The notes under the pieces: generated by a model
The model's database searches: none
The model's input: the letters and a program-made list of their open reading frames with translations, nothing else
Told to the model about the DNA's origin: nothing
Position numbers and translations under genes: made by a program
Part shown: in pieces, positions 15,414-24,187 of the stretch
Numbering within the stretch: position 1 is the first letter of the stretch
How the letters are laid out: each line of letters begins with the position of its first letter
NCBI GenBank assembly: GCA_017477185.1
Contig: JAFUXF010000004.1
Span: 1-53,131, forward strand
Length of the DNA: 53,131 nucleotides
Direction of reading: 5' to 3'
Origin: Alphaproteobacteria bacterium
GTDB taxonomy: Bacteria > Pseudomonadota > Alphaproteobacteria > RF32 > CAG-239

Positions 15414-17393
15414 ATGGAAAAACAGATTGTTATTTGTTTATATACGGTTTTAAGCATTTGTTTCTTTACGCCGATGACATTTTTTATCTCAAGTTACGGT
15501 GAGTTAGATATAAATTTGACGATAATTCTTAAAAAATTGCTTGCCATTTCGGTTTTGGCAGGGATTGTACTTTGTTTGGTACCACCTTATACAGGCAATT
15601 GGAATGACGATATTTTTAAAAAAGTATATTTGTCGATTATCTTTTTTATCGGTATTTTTGCTTTTTTTCAAAGCACATTTATTATGGGGTTTGTCGGAAA
15701 ATTAGATGGCACGCCGTTTCGGGCAAATCAAGGTATTTATGTTGCGGAAGCTGTGTTTTCATTAGCAGTGGCAGGAATTCTGATTTATTATTTTAAATCT
15801 CAAATATTTCTAACCACTCTTTATAAAGTTTGTTTGTGGTTACTTATTGCTCAGGTTGTATTTTTTATTCCTCAGGGGAAAAAATATTTAACAACGATTT
15901 TGAATAAAGAAGATGTTTATTGGTTTAAGCATCATTCTCTTAAACTTGATAAGTATAATGTTTATTCAAAAGATAAGAATATTGCCATTGTACTGATGGA
16001 TGGTTTCGGTAAAGGAATTTTTGAAGAATTTATCAATAAGTACCAAGAATATAAGAAGATTTTTAAGGATTTTGAATTTTATCCAAATACTGTAAGTGAG
16101 CGAGCTTTTACGGCAATTGCCATTCCGGCACTCTTTACCCGTCAAGAACCATCAGAAGCCAGTTTTAACGAAAAAACTTATAAAGAAATAAAGGATTTAT
16201 TTTCCAGAGATGATGCTTTATTAAATGTGTTGAAAAAGCATGGCTTTCGTAATTATGTTTATCCTTTTTTTACTAACCTGATGTATTTGAATTCCGATTT
16301 TACCGATAATATCAAGGATAAAACCGATTACGATGTCATTGATGCGACGTATAATCGTCTGATTGGTAATGTTATCAGATTTTATGCTTATCCTTTTTAT
16401 AAGAAAAAAGGTGCTTTTGATTATTTAACTCAAATTACCATGAATCGTAATTCGCTGGAAATCCCTAATGATTATTTTCATGAAGATGATTTTTATAAAC
16501 ATTTCTTAACGGCAATTAAGACCAATGATGAAAAAAAAGTTTTTCACTTTTATCACTTAAGAGGGATGCATGAGCCCTTTATGCTCGATGAAAACTTTAA
16601 GGTCAGAGAATTAAAAGAAGGTGATCCGGTTGAGACAACCGCCAAGTTGTATATGACAATGCTGCAAAATTATATCAACCGTCTGAAAGAGGCCGGTATT
16701 TATGATAAAACGGCAATTATTTTAATGAGTGATCATGGTTCTGGGAGATTTATCTCGCCTTTACAAACCGAAAAAGAATTCAGTCAAAATTCATTATTGT
16801 TATATAAGAATTTTAATACCAAACAAGATGAAATGAAAACGATTGAAAATATTTATGCCGGTATTATTGATATTGCTGATTTGGTGTTATATTCTGCCGG
16901 CATTACCGATAAAAAATGGAATTTGCGAAAACCCGAGTATTATAAAAAATTGTTGACATCCAGAAGGCATGAAAATCTGAAAAACTATAAAGATTTGCAA
17001 TTTAACAAAATGTCACCGGAGCAAATGAACTATACGGCAGAACAACTTTCTCCGTCTAAAATTTTTACTTACTTCAGTGTTAACAGAAGTGCAACTATTA
17101 CCTTGATGTTTCCTAAAGATTTTCAAATTTGTGAGAAATATTTGCTGATGGAAAATAGTACGGTTAAGTATTTTTTGAGTTTACCGCATGAAATGCCTGT
17201 TTTTTACAATGATACCGGAGATTATCTTCTAACGACGATTAATTTTAAGGCTGATTATATTCCTAATTGGATTTATAATATGAAATTTTTGTGTAAAATG
17301 AATGATAAGTATTATGAAACACCGATAGGAGAAATTTCATTGGAAGATAACCAGATGAAATTGATTACCCCTATATTTAACCCTTGGCAATAA
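15414..17393 (+). CDS. Membrane-anchored alkaline-phosphatase-superfamily protein, copy 2
   Basis: This 659-residue paralogue of the 11829-13787 product has the same order of parts: N-terminal membrane helices, NIAIVLMDGFGKG (D196), a FTAIAIPALFTRQE segment and MSDHGSG (D440-H441), then a C-terminal beta-rich tail. Long stretches such as KYNVYSK, IFKDFEFYPNT, FYHLRGMHEPF and AKLYMTMLQNY are shared with copy 1, so the pair arose by duplication. Divergence is strongest in the membrane and tail regions, so the two may act on different acceptors. A GAAAGG site precedes the ATG. Confidence 0.75.
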   Translation: MEKQIVICLYTVLSICFFTPMTFFISSYGELDINLTIILKKLLAISVLAGIVLCLVPPYTGNWNDDIFKKVYLSIIFFIGIFAFFQSTFIMGFVGKLDGTPFRANQGIYVAEAVFSLAVAGILIYYFKSQIFLTTLYKVCLWLLIAQVVFFIPQGKKYLTTILNKEDVYWFKHHSLKLDKYNVYSKDKNIAIVLMDGFGKGIFEEFINKYQEYKKIFKDFEFYPNTVSERAFTAIAIPALFTRQEPSEASFNEKTYKEIKDLFSRDDALLNVLKKHGFRNYVYPFFTNLMYLNSDFTDNIKDKTDYDVIDATYNRLIGNVIRFYAYPFYKKKGAFDYLTQITMNRNSLEIPNDYFHEDDFYKHFLTAIKTNDEKKVFHFYHLRGMHEPFMLDENFKVRELKEGDPVETTAKLYMTMLQNYINRLKEAGIYDKTAIILMSDHGSGRFISPLQTEKEFSQNSLLLYKNFNTKQDEMKTIENIYAGIIDIADLVLYSAGITDKKWNLRKPEYYKKLLTSRRHENLKNYKDLQFNKMSPEQMNYTAEQLSPSKIFTYFSVNRSATITLMFPKDFQICEKYLLMENSTVKYFLSLPHEMPVFYNDTGDYLLTTINFKADYIPNWIYNMKFLCKMNDKYYETPIGEISLEDNQMKLITPIFNPWQ

Positions 17394-17417
17394 TTAAAAA
17401 ATATCGAGGATGGAATA

Positions 17418-18842
17418 ATGTCAAAAGTTGCTATCATTTCAATTTCTAATGTTTCTTTTACCGATAGAATCGTTCAGGACGGTTTTATCGAGGGTTTTGC
17501 AAACACTTTTGCCAGAATGGGAAATGAGGTTCGGTGTTATGTTATTGTTCCGTATTTGGAAGAAGATGCCGAAAAAGATATTAAAAAGTTTAAGCCGGAT
17601 GTCATTATCTCTTTTAATAATGTATTTATGCGGGAAAGGTTATTTAAAGCAGTTTCCTGTCCGGTATGTATTTTCGGATATGATAGTGCTTCTTTTTGGG
17701 AGAATCTTGATCTGGTGCGGAAAAATTATGATCGGTATTATTTTATTCATCACGGTGAAGATACCTACTCGCAATCTCATAAATTGTTGCCTGATGCGCC
17801 GGAATATCACCATTTTATCTTCGGGTATGCCTCTGATTTACGCAAAAAAAATATTCCGCAAAATATTAATATCTCTTTTATCGGTGGTTTGGGAAACTGG
17901 AACAGATCTTTGCCGAATTATTTTATGCGAATGTATTATGAAAGAAGAGATTTCAGTCTGAATGATGTTAAAAATAAAGTCATTAAAGATATGGAGGCTT
18001 TGGGCAAAAATCATCTTAAAATTATCAAAAAAATTCCGAATAATTGGGAAAATTTAGGATTATTAGATTACAGACAAGCTACAATACTTAATTTAACCGC
18101 TCTCAAAAGATTTGATGTTTTGAGAAATGTGGCAGATTTGGGATTAAAAGTCTTTTCTTATCCGCAATTTATTGATGTTATCGGGTGGGATTTAAATTTA
18201 GCAAAGGCTTTTGACTTTACGCCATCTGTTTCTTTGGAGGATTCCGAATATAATTTCAATCGTTCTAAAATATCGTTGAACCTGCCCCATGCTCATGCAC
18301 AAGTCGGATTTTCGTGCCGTGTATGTGCAATTATGGCCTCAAATGCTTGTTTACTTTCTGATTACAGGCGGGATTTGGGGTTGTTGATGAAACCGTATTT
18401 TAAGAATTTCCCTATGTTTACTTCAAGTGCGGAAGCCAGAGAAATATCTCAAAAATTATTAAAAGAAACTAATTATCGTAAGGATATTGTAGCTGCTTCT
18501 CAGCAAATGGTTGATGAAAACTGCCGTTTTGAGAAAAAAATACAAGGGCTTTCCGAAATGCTAAATATTCCATTTGATTTAGAAGATAAATCAAGGGGAA
18601 GTGTGTATAAGCATTTTGAAGAATATCGAAAGAAACTTAATAATGCGGAAGTGCAAGAAGGCGATAAATATCAAGATAAATCATCTAAGAAAAAAGGGTC
18701 CAAGCTGAACTTGAAAAAACGATTCAAATTATTTGTTAACTTGTTGTTATTGGCATTGTGGCAGATTCCGATTTTGGATTTAGGAGTACGTAAGAAGAAT
18801 AGAGAGCATATTCTTAACAAAATTCATAAGTATTGGAGATAA
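17418..18842 (+). CDS. Glycosyltransferase, CgeB/GT-B family
   Basis: The 474-residue protein is a GT-B glycosyltransferase of the CgeB-like group. The N-terminal half binds the acceptor side (KPDVIISFNNVFMRERL, CIFGYDSASFWEN, YFIHHGEDTYSQS). The C-terminal half has the family motif NRSKISLNLPHAHAQVGFSCRV with MASNACLLSDYRRDLG, where the nucleotide-sugar is bound. The last 70 residues are lysine-rich and end in a hydrophobic segment (KLFVNLLLLALWQIPILDLG), suggesting attachment to the membrane. It ends 3 bp before fdtB. A GAGGATGG site supports the start. Confidence 0.82.
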   Translation: MSKVAIISISNVSFTDRIVQDGFIEGFANTFARMGNEVRCYVIVPYLEEDAEKDIKKFKPDVIISFNNVFMRERLFKAVSCPVCIFGYDSASFWENLDLVRKNYDRYYFIHHGEDTYSQSHKLLPDAPEYHHFIFGYASDLRKKNIPQNINISFIGGLGNWNRSLPNYFMRMYYERRDFSLNDVKNKVIKDMEALGKNHLKIIKKIPNNWENLGLLDYRQATILNLTALKRFDVLRNVADLGLKVFSYPQFIDVIGWDLNLAKAFDFTPSVSLEDSEYNFNRSKISLNLPHAHAQVGFSCRVCAIMASNACLLSDYRRDLGLLMKPYFKNFPMFTSSAEAREISQKLLKETNYRKDIVAASQQMVDENCRFEKKIQGLSEMLNIPFDLEDKSRGSVYKHFEEYRKKLNNAEVQEGDKYQDKSSKKKGSKLNLKKRFKLFVNLLLLALWQIPILDLGVRKKNREHILNKIHKYWR

Positions 18843-18845
18843 GTT

Positions 18846-19931
18846 ATGATAAAGTTTTTAGATTTAGGTAAAGTTAATAATCGCTTTCGTGATGTGATGG
18901 ATGCACGGATTGCAAAAATTTTAGATAAAGGTTGGTATTTGCAAGGCGAAGAAAATGAGGTGTTTACCAAACATTTTGCAGATTTTTGCGGCACAAAGTA
19001 TGCGCTGGGGGTGGCAAACGGTCTAGATGCTTTAAGGCTTATTATCAAGGCTTCAGGTTTTGGTGAAGGTGATGAAATTATTGTTCCTGCTAATACTTAC
19101 ATTGCCACAATTTTAGCCATTTCTGACAATGGGTGTACGCCAGTTTTGGTTGAGCCGGATATTAACAGTTATAATATTAATCCTGATTTGATTGAGGTGG
19201 CAATTACGCCTAAAACCAAAGCGATTATGGTTGTTCATCTTTACGGACAAGCTGTTCAAATGGAAAAAATTTGGGCGGTTGCTAAAAAACATAATCTTAA
19301 AGTGTTTGAAGACTGCGCGCAAGCACATGGTGCATATTATCAAGGTAAACGTATTGGGAGTCTTTCGGATGCGGCAGCTTTCTCATTCTATCCAGGGAAA
19401 AACTTAGGCGCATTGGGTGATGCAGGCGCAGTTGTTTCTAATGATAAAGAATTGATTGATAAGGTAAAAGCGTTGGCAAATTATGGCTCAGATAGAAAAT
19501 ATCATCATATTTATAAAGGCTTGAATTCTCGTTTAGATGAAATACAGGCGGCAGTTTTAGATGTGAAGTTGCCGTATTTAGATGAAGATAATGCACGCCG
19601 GCGTGAAATTGCTAAATATTATCGTGAGCATATCACAAATGCAAAAATTATTTTGCCGAAAGTGTATGATGAATTAGCTCATGTATGGCATGTTTTTGTG
19701 GTTCGAACACAAGAACGGGATAGATTTCAGCAATATCTGACGGATAAAGGAATACAGACGATTATTCACTATCCAACACCGCCACATAAGCAATTGGCAT
19801 ATCAGGAGTGGAATAATCGCTCATATCCGATTACCGAAGAAATTCATAGGACGGTTATTTCATTGCCAATTTCTCCGATGATGACAGATGAAGAAGTTAG
19901 AAAAGTTGTAAAGGTCGTTAATGAGTGGTAA
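18846..19931 (+). CDS. fdtB: dTDP-3-amino-3,6-dideoxyhexose transaminase (FdtB/QdtB-like)
   Basis: The 361-residue protein is a DegT/DnrJ/EryC1/StrS PLP-dependent aminotransferase. Landmarks are the N-terminal [10 protein letters not shown], the [15 protein letters not shown] and [14 protein letters not shown] substrate regions, EDCAQAHGA, and [14 protein letters not shown] with the PLP lysine K185. Overall it resembles FdtB/QdtB, which aminate the 3-keto sugar made by FdtA, using glutamate. This pairs functionally with fdtA at 5043. The 3' end overlaps the next glycosyltransferase by 11 bp. Absence of a recognisable N- or O-acyltransferase directly beside it leaves the acyl group on the amine open. 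Confidence 0.9.
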   Translation: MIKFLDLGKVNNRFRDVMDARIAKILDKGWYLQGEENEVFTKHFADFCGTKYALGVANGLDALRLIIKASGFGEGDEIIVPANTYIATILAISDNGCTPVLVEPDINSYNINPDLIEVAITPKTKAIMVVHLYGQAVQMEKIWAVAKKHNLKVFEDCAQAHGAYYQGKRIGSLSDAAAFSFYPGKNLGALGDAGAVVSNDKELIDKVKALANYGSDRKYHHIYKGLNSRLDEIQAAVLDVKLPYLDEDNARRREIAKYYREHITNAKIILPKVYDELAHVWHVFVVRTQERDRFQQYLTDKGIQTIIHYPTPPHKQLAYQEWNNRSYPITEEIHRTVISLPISPMMTDEEVRKVVKVVNEW

Positions 19932-20868
19932 TAGACCTCTTATATCTATACTTATGCCCGCTTATAATCACGAACGATTTGTTCAAGAAGCAATTCGCTC
20001 AATTATAAATCAAACATATCAAAATCTTGAGCTAATCATCATAGATGACGGGTCAACAGATTCAACATGGGCAAAAATTCAAGAAATGAAAGCGGACTGT
20101 GAGAAACGCTTTGTCAGAGCAGATTTTTCGACGCAAGAGAACCAAGGAATTTGTGAAACTGAAAATAAGCTAATCTCTAAAACTCAAGGTGAGTACATTT
20201 ATATGATTGCCTCTGATGATATTGCAAAACCTCAGGCTATAGAAACTTTACACAAGTCACTTAGTGAAAAAAAATATGTATTAGCGGTTGGTAACGAAGA
20301 TTTTATAGATTCTAATAGTGAAAAAATAGGCATTGATGAAAAATTTCAACATCAATCCTTGGTTAACGCAAAATATAAAACATTTTGTGATTATTATAGC
20401 GGAGAAGCAGGAATAAACTATAAATCCAAGAATTTTGGCTGTTATGCTTCTTTTTTGAAAAGAAACTACATTCCTAATGGGCTACTTATCTTGTCTTCAG
20501 CCTTAAAGCAATTCAAATATAATGCAGAAGCTCCGCTGGAGGATTGGTATATGCATATGCAACTCTCAAAAATAGGAAGATATAAATTTGTGGATGAGGT
20601 ATTATTTTCTTACCGCTTGCATAGAAATAATACAATTGAAGACAAGCAATATCTTTGGAAAATGTCACAAAAAACAATAGAATATGAAGAAAGACTATCT
20701 CTAAGCAATCCAAAATTACGAAAACTATTTATTCAAGCTACAATATCAAAAATTTACCTTAACTTAGGATTCATACAGATTTATAAACGAAAATTCTTTG
20801 GTAAAAAGTCCTATTGCCTAAATTTATTTGGAAAAGAATTTATCTTAAAAGAAAAAAATATTCCTTAG
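19921..20868 (+). CDS. Family 2 glycosyltransferase
   Basis: The 315-residue protein starts with the GT2 signature [20 protein letters not shown] and has [11 protein letters not shown] and the metal-binding [10 protein letters not shown] motif (SDD). The central [12 protein letters not shown] stretch resembles the family ED motif. It transfers a sugar from a nucleotide donor to a lipid-linked glycan at the cytoplasmic face. It overlaps fdtB by 11 bp and is the last gene of the polysaccharide operon. Its codon and base use is more AT-rich than the preceding genes. Confidence 0.9.
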   Translation: MSGNRPLISILMPAYNHERFVQEAIRSIINQTYQNLELIIIDDGSTDSTWAKIQEMKADCEKRFVRADFSTQENQGICETENKLISKTQGEYIYMIASDDIAKPQAIETLHKSLSEKKYVLAVGNEDFIDSNSEKIGIDEKFQHQSLVNAKYKTFCDYYSGEAGINYKSKNFGCYASFLKRNYIPNGLLILSSALKQFKYNAEAPLEDWYMHMQLSKIGRYKFVDEVLFSYRLHRNNTIEDKQYLWKMSQKTIEYEERLSLSNPKLRKLFIQATISKIYLNLGFIQIYKRKFFGKKSYCLNLFGKEFILKEKNIP

Positions 20869-21054
20869 TTTTATAGTTTCTTTTTTTCTCAAAAAAAACT
20901 CTTTTGTCTGTTCATTAGCAATTCCGTCCAAATCGTAGCAAAATGTGAGTAAAAATTAGAAAAAATGGGGCTCGCAACGGTGTTTTTTCACGATAAACTA
21001 TATAATGTAAATAGTTAATGAGAATAAACCAACACAAGAAAGGAGCTCAAACCC
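20869..21054 (+). promoter_or_regulatory. Intergenic region with probable promoter for the accessory genes
   Basis: The stretch separates the polysaccharide operon from the mobile-element genes. A tataat hexamer lies at about 20998-21003 in ctatataatgtaaat, with a T-rich region upstream but no clear -35. A strong AAAGGAG site lies just before the small ORF at 21055. Confidence 0.35.
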
Positions 21055-21192
21055 ATGTATTATCTTGAATTACACTATACCAATGGAACAGTTATCAGAT
21101 TGCCTGAGCCTTATTTTCTCTGGCAAGAAGCTAATCGTGCTGCATTGCAAAGAGTTTGTGCTCAATACACCGTTTGTATTGTTCAAGGCTAA
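21055..21192 (+). CDS. Small hypothetical protein
   Basis: This 45-residue frame (MYYLELHYTNGTVIRLPEP...) has an AAAGGAG ribosome binding site 9 bp before its ATG. It is spaced like the following genes, which form an accessory operon with the domain-like protein at 21216 and the DUF3768 gene. I do not recognise it. Confidence 0.5.
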   Translation: MYYLELHYTNGTVIRLPEPYFLWQEANRAALQRVCAQYTVCIVQG

Positions 21193-21215
21193 ACCCATAA
21201 TGAAAGGAAAAAGCC

Positions 21216-21470
21216 ATGTTAAATGATTTCAAATCATATTTATTGGGCCAAAAATACAAACCATTAACAGCAGAGGATTACAAAGGACGCATTGAAAGAC
21301 TTCTGATTAAAGAAAAAATAACTTTAGAGACATTAGTCAAAAATATCACATCTATCCTGCCAGAATATGAGAAAACAGGTAAAAAACACGCTCATGGTAA
21401 AAGAAGTCACTCATCTGTTTTGAATGCTTTACGTCGTTTTTCTGAATTTTTAGCAGAAGGAACAAACTAA
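21216..21470 (+). CDS. Small protein resembling an isolated integrase core-binding (SAM-like) domain
   Basis: The 84-residue protein (MLNDFKSYLLGQKYKPLTAEDYKGRIERL...) looks like the N-terminal helical DNA-binding domain of tyrosine recombinases. It includes the SSVLNALRRFSEFL helix that normally precedes the catalytic domain, but no catalytic part follows. The stop codon overlaps the DUF3768 start by 1 bp. It could be a remnant, or a small DNA-binding protein such as an excisionase-like accessory factor. An AAAGGAAA site is present. Confidence 0.6.
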   Translation: MLNDFKSYLLGQKYKPLTAEDYKGRIERLLIKEKITLETLVKNITSILPEYEKTGKKHAHGKRSHSSVLNALRRFSEFLAEGTN

Positions 21471-21790
21471 TGACTAATGCTATTCAGAAATTAAATGATA
21501 ACTTCCGCAAGACATTTAGCGGTGGTAGAGTAATGTTAACAGCTGGAATTAATGCTTTACCGGCTGATGATGTCGCAGAAATATTATCACGTGTCCGCAA
21601 TTTTAAAAACTTTACCACCGCAAATGATCCATACAATGAACATGATTTTGGGAGTTTTGATTACAAAGGACAGAGAATCTTCTGGAAAATAGACTATTAT
21701 GATAGGAATCTGCAATATTTATCAGAAGACCCAGCAGACATGTCTAAGACAATCAGAGTTATGACAATCATGCTTGCAGAAGAGTATTAA
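21470..21790 (+). CDS. DUF3768 family protein
   Basis: The 106-residue protein matches DUF3768: QKLNDNFRKTFSGGRVMLTAGINALPADDV, NDPYNEHDFGSF, FWKIDYYDRNL, SEDPADMSKTIRVMTIMLAEEY. The family is found mainly on alphaproteobacterial plasmids and mobile elements and has no known function. It overlaps the preceding gene by one base (TAATG), so the two are coupled. This supports both the alphaproteobacterial origin and the mobile nature of this region. Confidence 0.85.
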   Translation: MTNAIQKLNDNFRKTFSGGRVMLTAGINALPADDVAEILSRVRNFKNFTTANDPYNEHDFGSFDYKGQRIFWKIDYYDRNLQYLSEDPADMSKTIRVMTIMLAEEY

Positions 21791-21810
21791 TTAACCAGAA
21801 TCCATATTTT

Positions 21811-21895
21811 GACCTGTGGCAAGTGATGATGTAAAAGACTATAACTAGCCATCTTCCAGGCTTTTCGTTTGCTGTGGGTCATTTATGAAGCAATG
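21811..21895 (+). repeat. Palindromic 85-bp repeat, copy 1 (upstream of the second DUF4143 ATPase)
   Basis: The copy begins gacctgtggcaag and its inverted partner cttt...tttgctgtgggtc ends at 21880, followed by a conserved atttatg-aa-caatg tail. The arms can pair over about 13 positions if G-U pairs are allowed. An inner segment aaaagact...aggctttt adds a second stem. It is strongly similar to copy 2 at 23437-23522 in the same orientation. A small MITE or REP-like element would look like this. Confidence 0.75.
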
Positions 21896-21938
21896 AGCAG
21901 CGTTTTATGGATTCCTGTTTGTATATACTTAATATGTA

Positions 21939-21967
21939 TTGACATTTTTATAAAATCAGACTATTTT
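21939..21967 (+). promoter_or_regulatory. Sigma-70 promoter of the second DUF4143 ATPase
   Basis: A consensus -35 TTGACA (21939-21944) and a -10 TATTTT (21962-21967) are separated by 17 bp. They lie 33 bp before the start codon of the ATPase gene. Confidence 0.6.
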
Positions 21968-22000
21968 AAATTATGATTTTCGTTTTGGTCGGAGTTTTGT

Positions 22001-23224
22001 ATGTATATTAAAAGAACAATAGAAAAAGAAATTCTTAAATTAAGTTCATTCTTTCCAGTCGTTTTTATTGGCGGACCTCGTCAAGTCGGTAAAACAACCG
22101 TATTTGAAAATTGTGAAGAAAAGCCACGTTTGAAAGTCTCTCTGGATATTCCATCTATCAGAGAATTAGCAAAATCTGATCCTAAGGCATTTTTTGATAA
22201 GTATCCGGCACCAGTTTTGATTGATGAAGTACAGTATGCTCCGGAATTATTCTCTTATATTAAAGCCATAGTCGATGAAAAAAAGCAAAATGGATTATTC
22301 TGGCTAACCGGTTCACAGCAGTTTCATTTGATGAAAAATGTAACTGAGAGTTTAGCCGGTCGTGTCGGTATTTTAACTTTGGAAGGTTTATCTCAAAATG
22401 AAAAAAGCAGTCATCCTGATGTTCAACCGTTTTTGCCAACATTAGAATATATAAAGACAAAAGAGAAAAATGCTATTGAAACAACCTTACCAAAAATTTA
22501 TGAAATGGTATGGAAAGGAAGCTATCCAAAATTATATCAGGCTGATAATGATTTTTGGTCTGTTTATTATGATTCATATATTCAAACGTATCTGGAAAGA
22601 GATGTTAAATCCTTAACGTCTGTTCAAAATGAGTTAGATTTCTTGAAATTTATGAAAATATTAGCGGCCAGAACTTCTCAAGAGTTAGAATATTCAAGCA
22701 TTGCTGATGAAATAGGAATCTCTGTTCCAACGGTAAAATCTTGGTTGTCTATTCTTGCAACAACTGGTGTGATTTATCTTTTAGAGCCTTATTATACAAA
22801 CATAAGCAAGAGATTGATTAAATCACCAAAAATACATTTTTTAGACACCGGTTTGGCTTGTTACTTAACCGGTTGGAATTCTCCTGAAACATTAGAAAAT
22901 GGTGCAATGGCTGGCAATATGTTGGAAAGTTATGTCTTTTCTGAAATTCTAAAAAGCTATTGGCACAATGGAAAGCGACCAAATATTTATTATTACCGCG
23001 ATAAAGATAAACGTGAAATTGATATTTTAATAGAAGAAAATGGCGTTTTGTATCCAATAGAAGTTAAAAAGAAAAGCAATCCTGATAAAGGTGACATTAG
23101 AGCATTTAAGGTTATAGAGAATGTCTTAAAACAAAAATGCGGTGAAGGAGCCGTTGTTTGCATGGCCAATACGTATATGCCATTATCTGAGAATGTTACG
23201 ATTGTTCCTGTCGGATATTTATAA
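22001..23224 (+). CDS. AAA ATPase with C-terminal DUF4143 domain (second copy)
   Basis: The 407-residue protein has a Walker A motif GGPRQVGKT (24-32), a Walker B motif PVLIDEVQ and the LTGSQQFHLM sensor region. A DUF4143 C-terminal domain follows, ending with the nuclease-like signature REIDILIEENGVLYPIEVKKK. A helix-turn-helix-like stretch (YSSIADEIGISVPTVKSWLSIL) sits in the middle. It has the same layout as the 2377-3687 protein but differs in sequence, so they were acquired separately. A GGAG site precedes the ATG. Like the first copy, the gene is flanked by direct repeats (21811-21895 and 23437-23522). Confidence 0.87.
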   Translation: MYIKRTIEKEILKLSSFFPVVFIGGPRQVGKTTVFENCEEKPRLKVSLDIPSIRELAKSDPKAFFDKYPAPVLIDEVQYAPELFSYIKAIVDEKKQNGLFWLTGSQQFHLMKNVTESLAGRVGILTLEGLSQNEKSSHPDVQPFLPTLEYIKTKEKNAIETTLPKIYEMVWKGSYPKLYQADNDFWSVYYDSYIQTYLERDVKSLTSVQNELDFLKFMKILAARTSQELEYSSIADEIGISVPTVKSWLSILATTGVIYLLEPYYTNISKRLIKSPKIHFLDTGLACYLTGWNSPETLENGAMAGNMLESYVFSEILKSYWHNGKRPNIYYYRDKDKREIDILIEENGVLYPIEVKKKSNPDKGDIRAFKVIENVLKQKCGEGAVVCMANTYMPLSENVTIVPVGYL

Positions 23225-23228
23225 TTTT

Positions 23229-23290
23229 TTATACATGTAGAGAAGAGTTTGTCTCTCAGCTGTCTTTATTAGCTATCTCTCCGTGTATAA
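23229..23290 (+). terminator. Imperfect inverted repeat after the second ATPase gene
   Basis: The arms ttatacatgtagaga (23229-23243) and tctctccgtgtataa (23276-23290) pair except for three central positions. The structure starts 5 bp after the stop codon and may act as a terminator or stabilise the mRNA end, though no clean T tract follows. Confidence 0.4.
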
Positions 23291-23436
23291 CATAAAAACG
23301 TATTCACAATGTGCTATAACACCCAAATTGCTTTGATAGTGTTGTTATGTCGTGATTCTTTTGAAATCTAAAACCTTTTTTCAAAATTTTTCCATTATGT
23401 GACATTGGTGACACAAATTCGAAAGACTCATAATTT

Positions 23437-23522
23437 GACCCGTGGCAAGCATTAACCTAAAAGACTTATAACTAGCTATCTTCAAGGCTTTTCTCTTGCT
23501 GTGGGTCATTTATGGAACAATG
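23437..23522 (+). repeat. Palindromic 85-bp repeat, copy 2 (downstream of the second DUF4143 ATPase)
   Basis: This starts gacccgtggcaagc and ends with cttgctgtgggtc plus the tail atttatggaacaatg. It matches copy 1 (21811) over its whole length with scattered substitutions and one indel. The surrounding 23225-23770 interval holds no gene; besides this repeat it has a long imperfect inverted repeat (ttctattttaa / ttaaaatagaa around 23529-23574) and AT-rich sequence. Confidence 0.75.
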
Positions 23523-23714
23523 TGAAATGTTTCTATTTTAAATTTTATGTAATTTTGCACATTTCTTAAAATAGAAGCAAAACTCCTTTGTAAAAGTGTA
23601 ATTTACGAGATATATAAAATTCTAGTTTATGTTATTATTTTCATTTCGTTATTTCATATATTGTTTATTTAATTATTTATATTTAATATATTTTATCTAT
23701 TTACTTTTCTAATA

Positions 23715-23747
23715 AAATGTCGTATATTTGTGTTATTAAATGTCGTA
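23715..23747 (+). promoter_or_regulatory. Two direct repeats upstream of abiEi, possible autoregulatory operator
   Basis: The sequence aaatgtcgta occurs at 23715-23724 and again at 23738-23747 with similar following bases (tatttgtg / cttttgta), giving a 23-bp period. It lies 24 bp before the abiEi start. AbiEi antitoxins are known to repress their own promoters, so these are candidate binding sites. Confidence 0.45.
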
Positions 23748-23770
23748 CTTTTGTAATTTAAGGAGTAGTA

Positions 23771-24187
23771 ATGCCGATAGGAAACACGTTAGAAGCTAAA
23801 ATGAGATATCGTATTAATAAAAGCAAGATATCTGCATTTATATCATCTGATTTCTATGATTTGAGTGATAGAGATCAGGTTGGTCGTGTTTTGCGTAAAA
23901 TGGTTAAAGAAGAATTTTTGATTAAACTGGGACAAGGTATATTTGCCAAAACAAAAGAATCCAAATTAACCGGTAAACGTATCTTAGAAACAGATTTTAT
24001 TACGATTGCCAAACAAGCCTTAAAAAAACTTAAAATTAAGATATTTCCATCTCAAGCCGAACAAGATTATAATTCCGGTAAATCAACGCAAGTTCCGACA
24101 GGTTTAAGAATTGCCGTTAATAAACGTGTTGCCAGAACAATCTCTTATAACGGAAGGTCTATAAGCTATGAACAAACCAATATCTAA
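23771..24187 (+). CDS. AbiEi-family antitoxin (DUF6088-like)
   Basis: The 138-residue protein has an N-terminal winged-helix domain (SKISAFISSDFYDLSDRDQVGRVLRKMVKEEFLIKLGQGIFAK) and a short C-terminal domain ending RTISYNGRSISYEQTNI. This is the layout of AbiEi/DUF6088 proteins, which act as DNA-binding antitoxins of type IV toxin-antitoxin or abortive-infection systems. The following gene, overlapping by 20 bp, encodes the matching nucleotidyltransferase toxin. An AAGGAG site supports ATG 23771, and two direct repeats upstream may be its operator. Confidence 0.78.
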   Translation: MPIGNTLEAKMRYRINKSKISAFISSDFYDLSDRDQVGRVLRKMVKEEFLIKLGQGIFAKTKESKLTGKRILETDFITIAKQALKKLKIKIFPSQAEQDYNSGKSTQVPTGLRIAVNKRVARTISYNGRSISYEQTNI

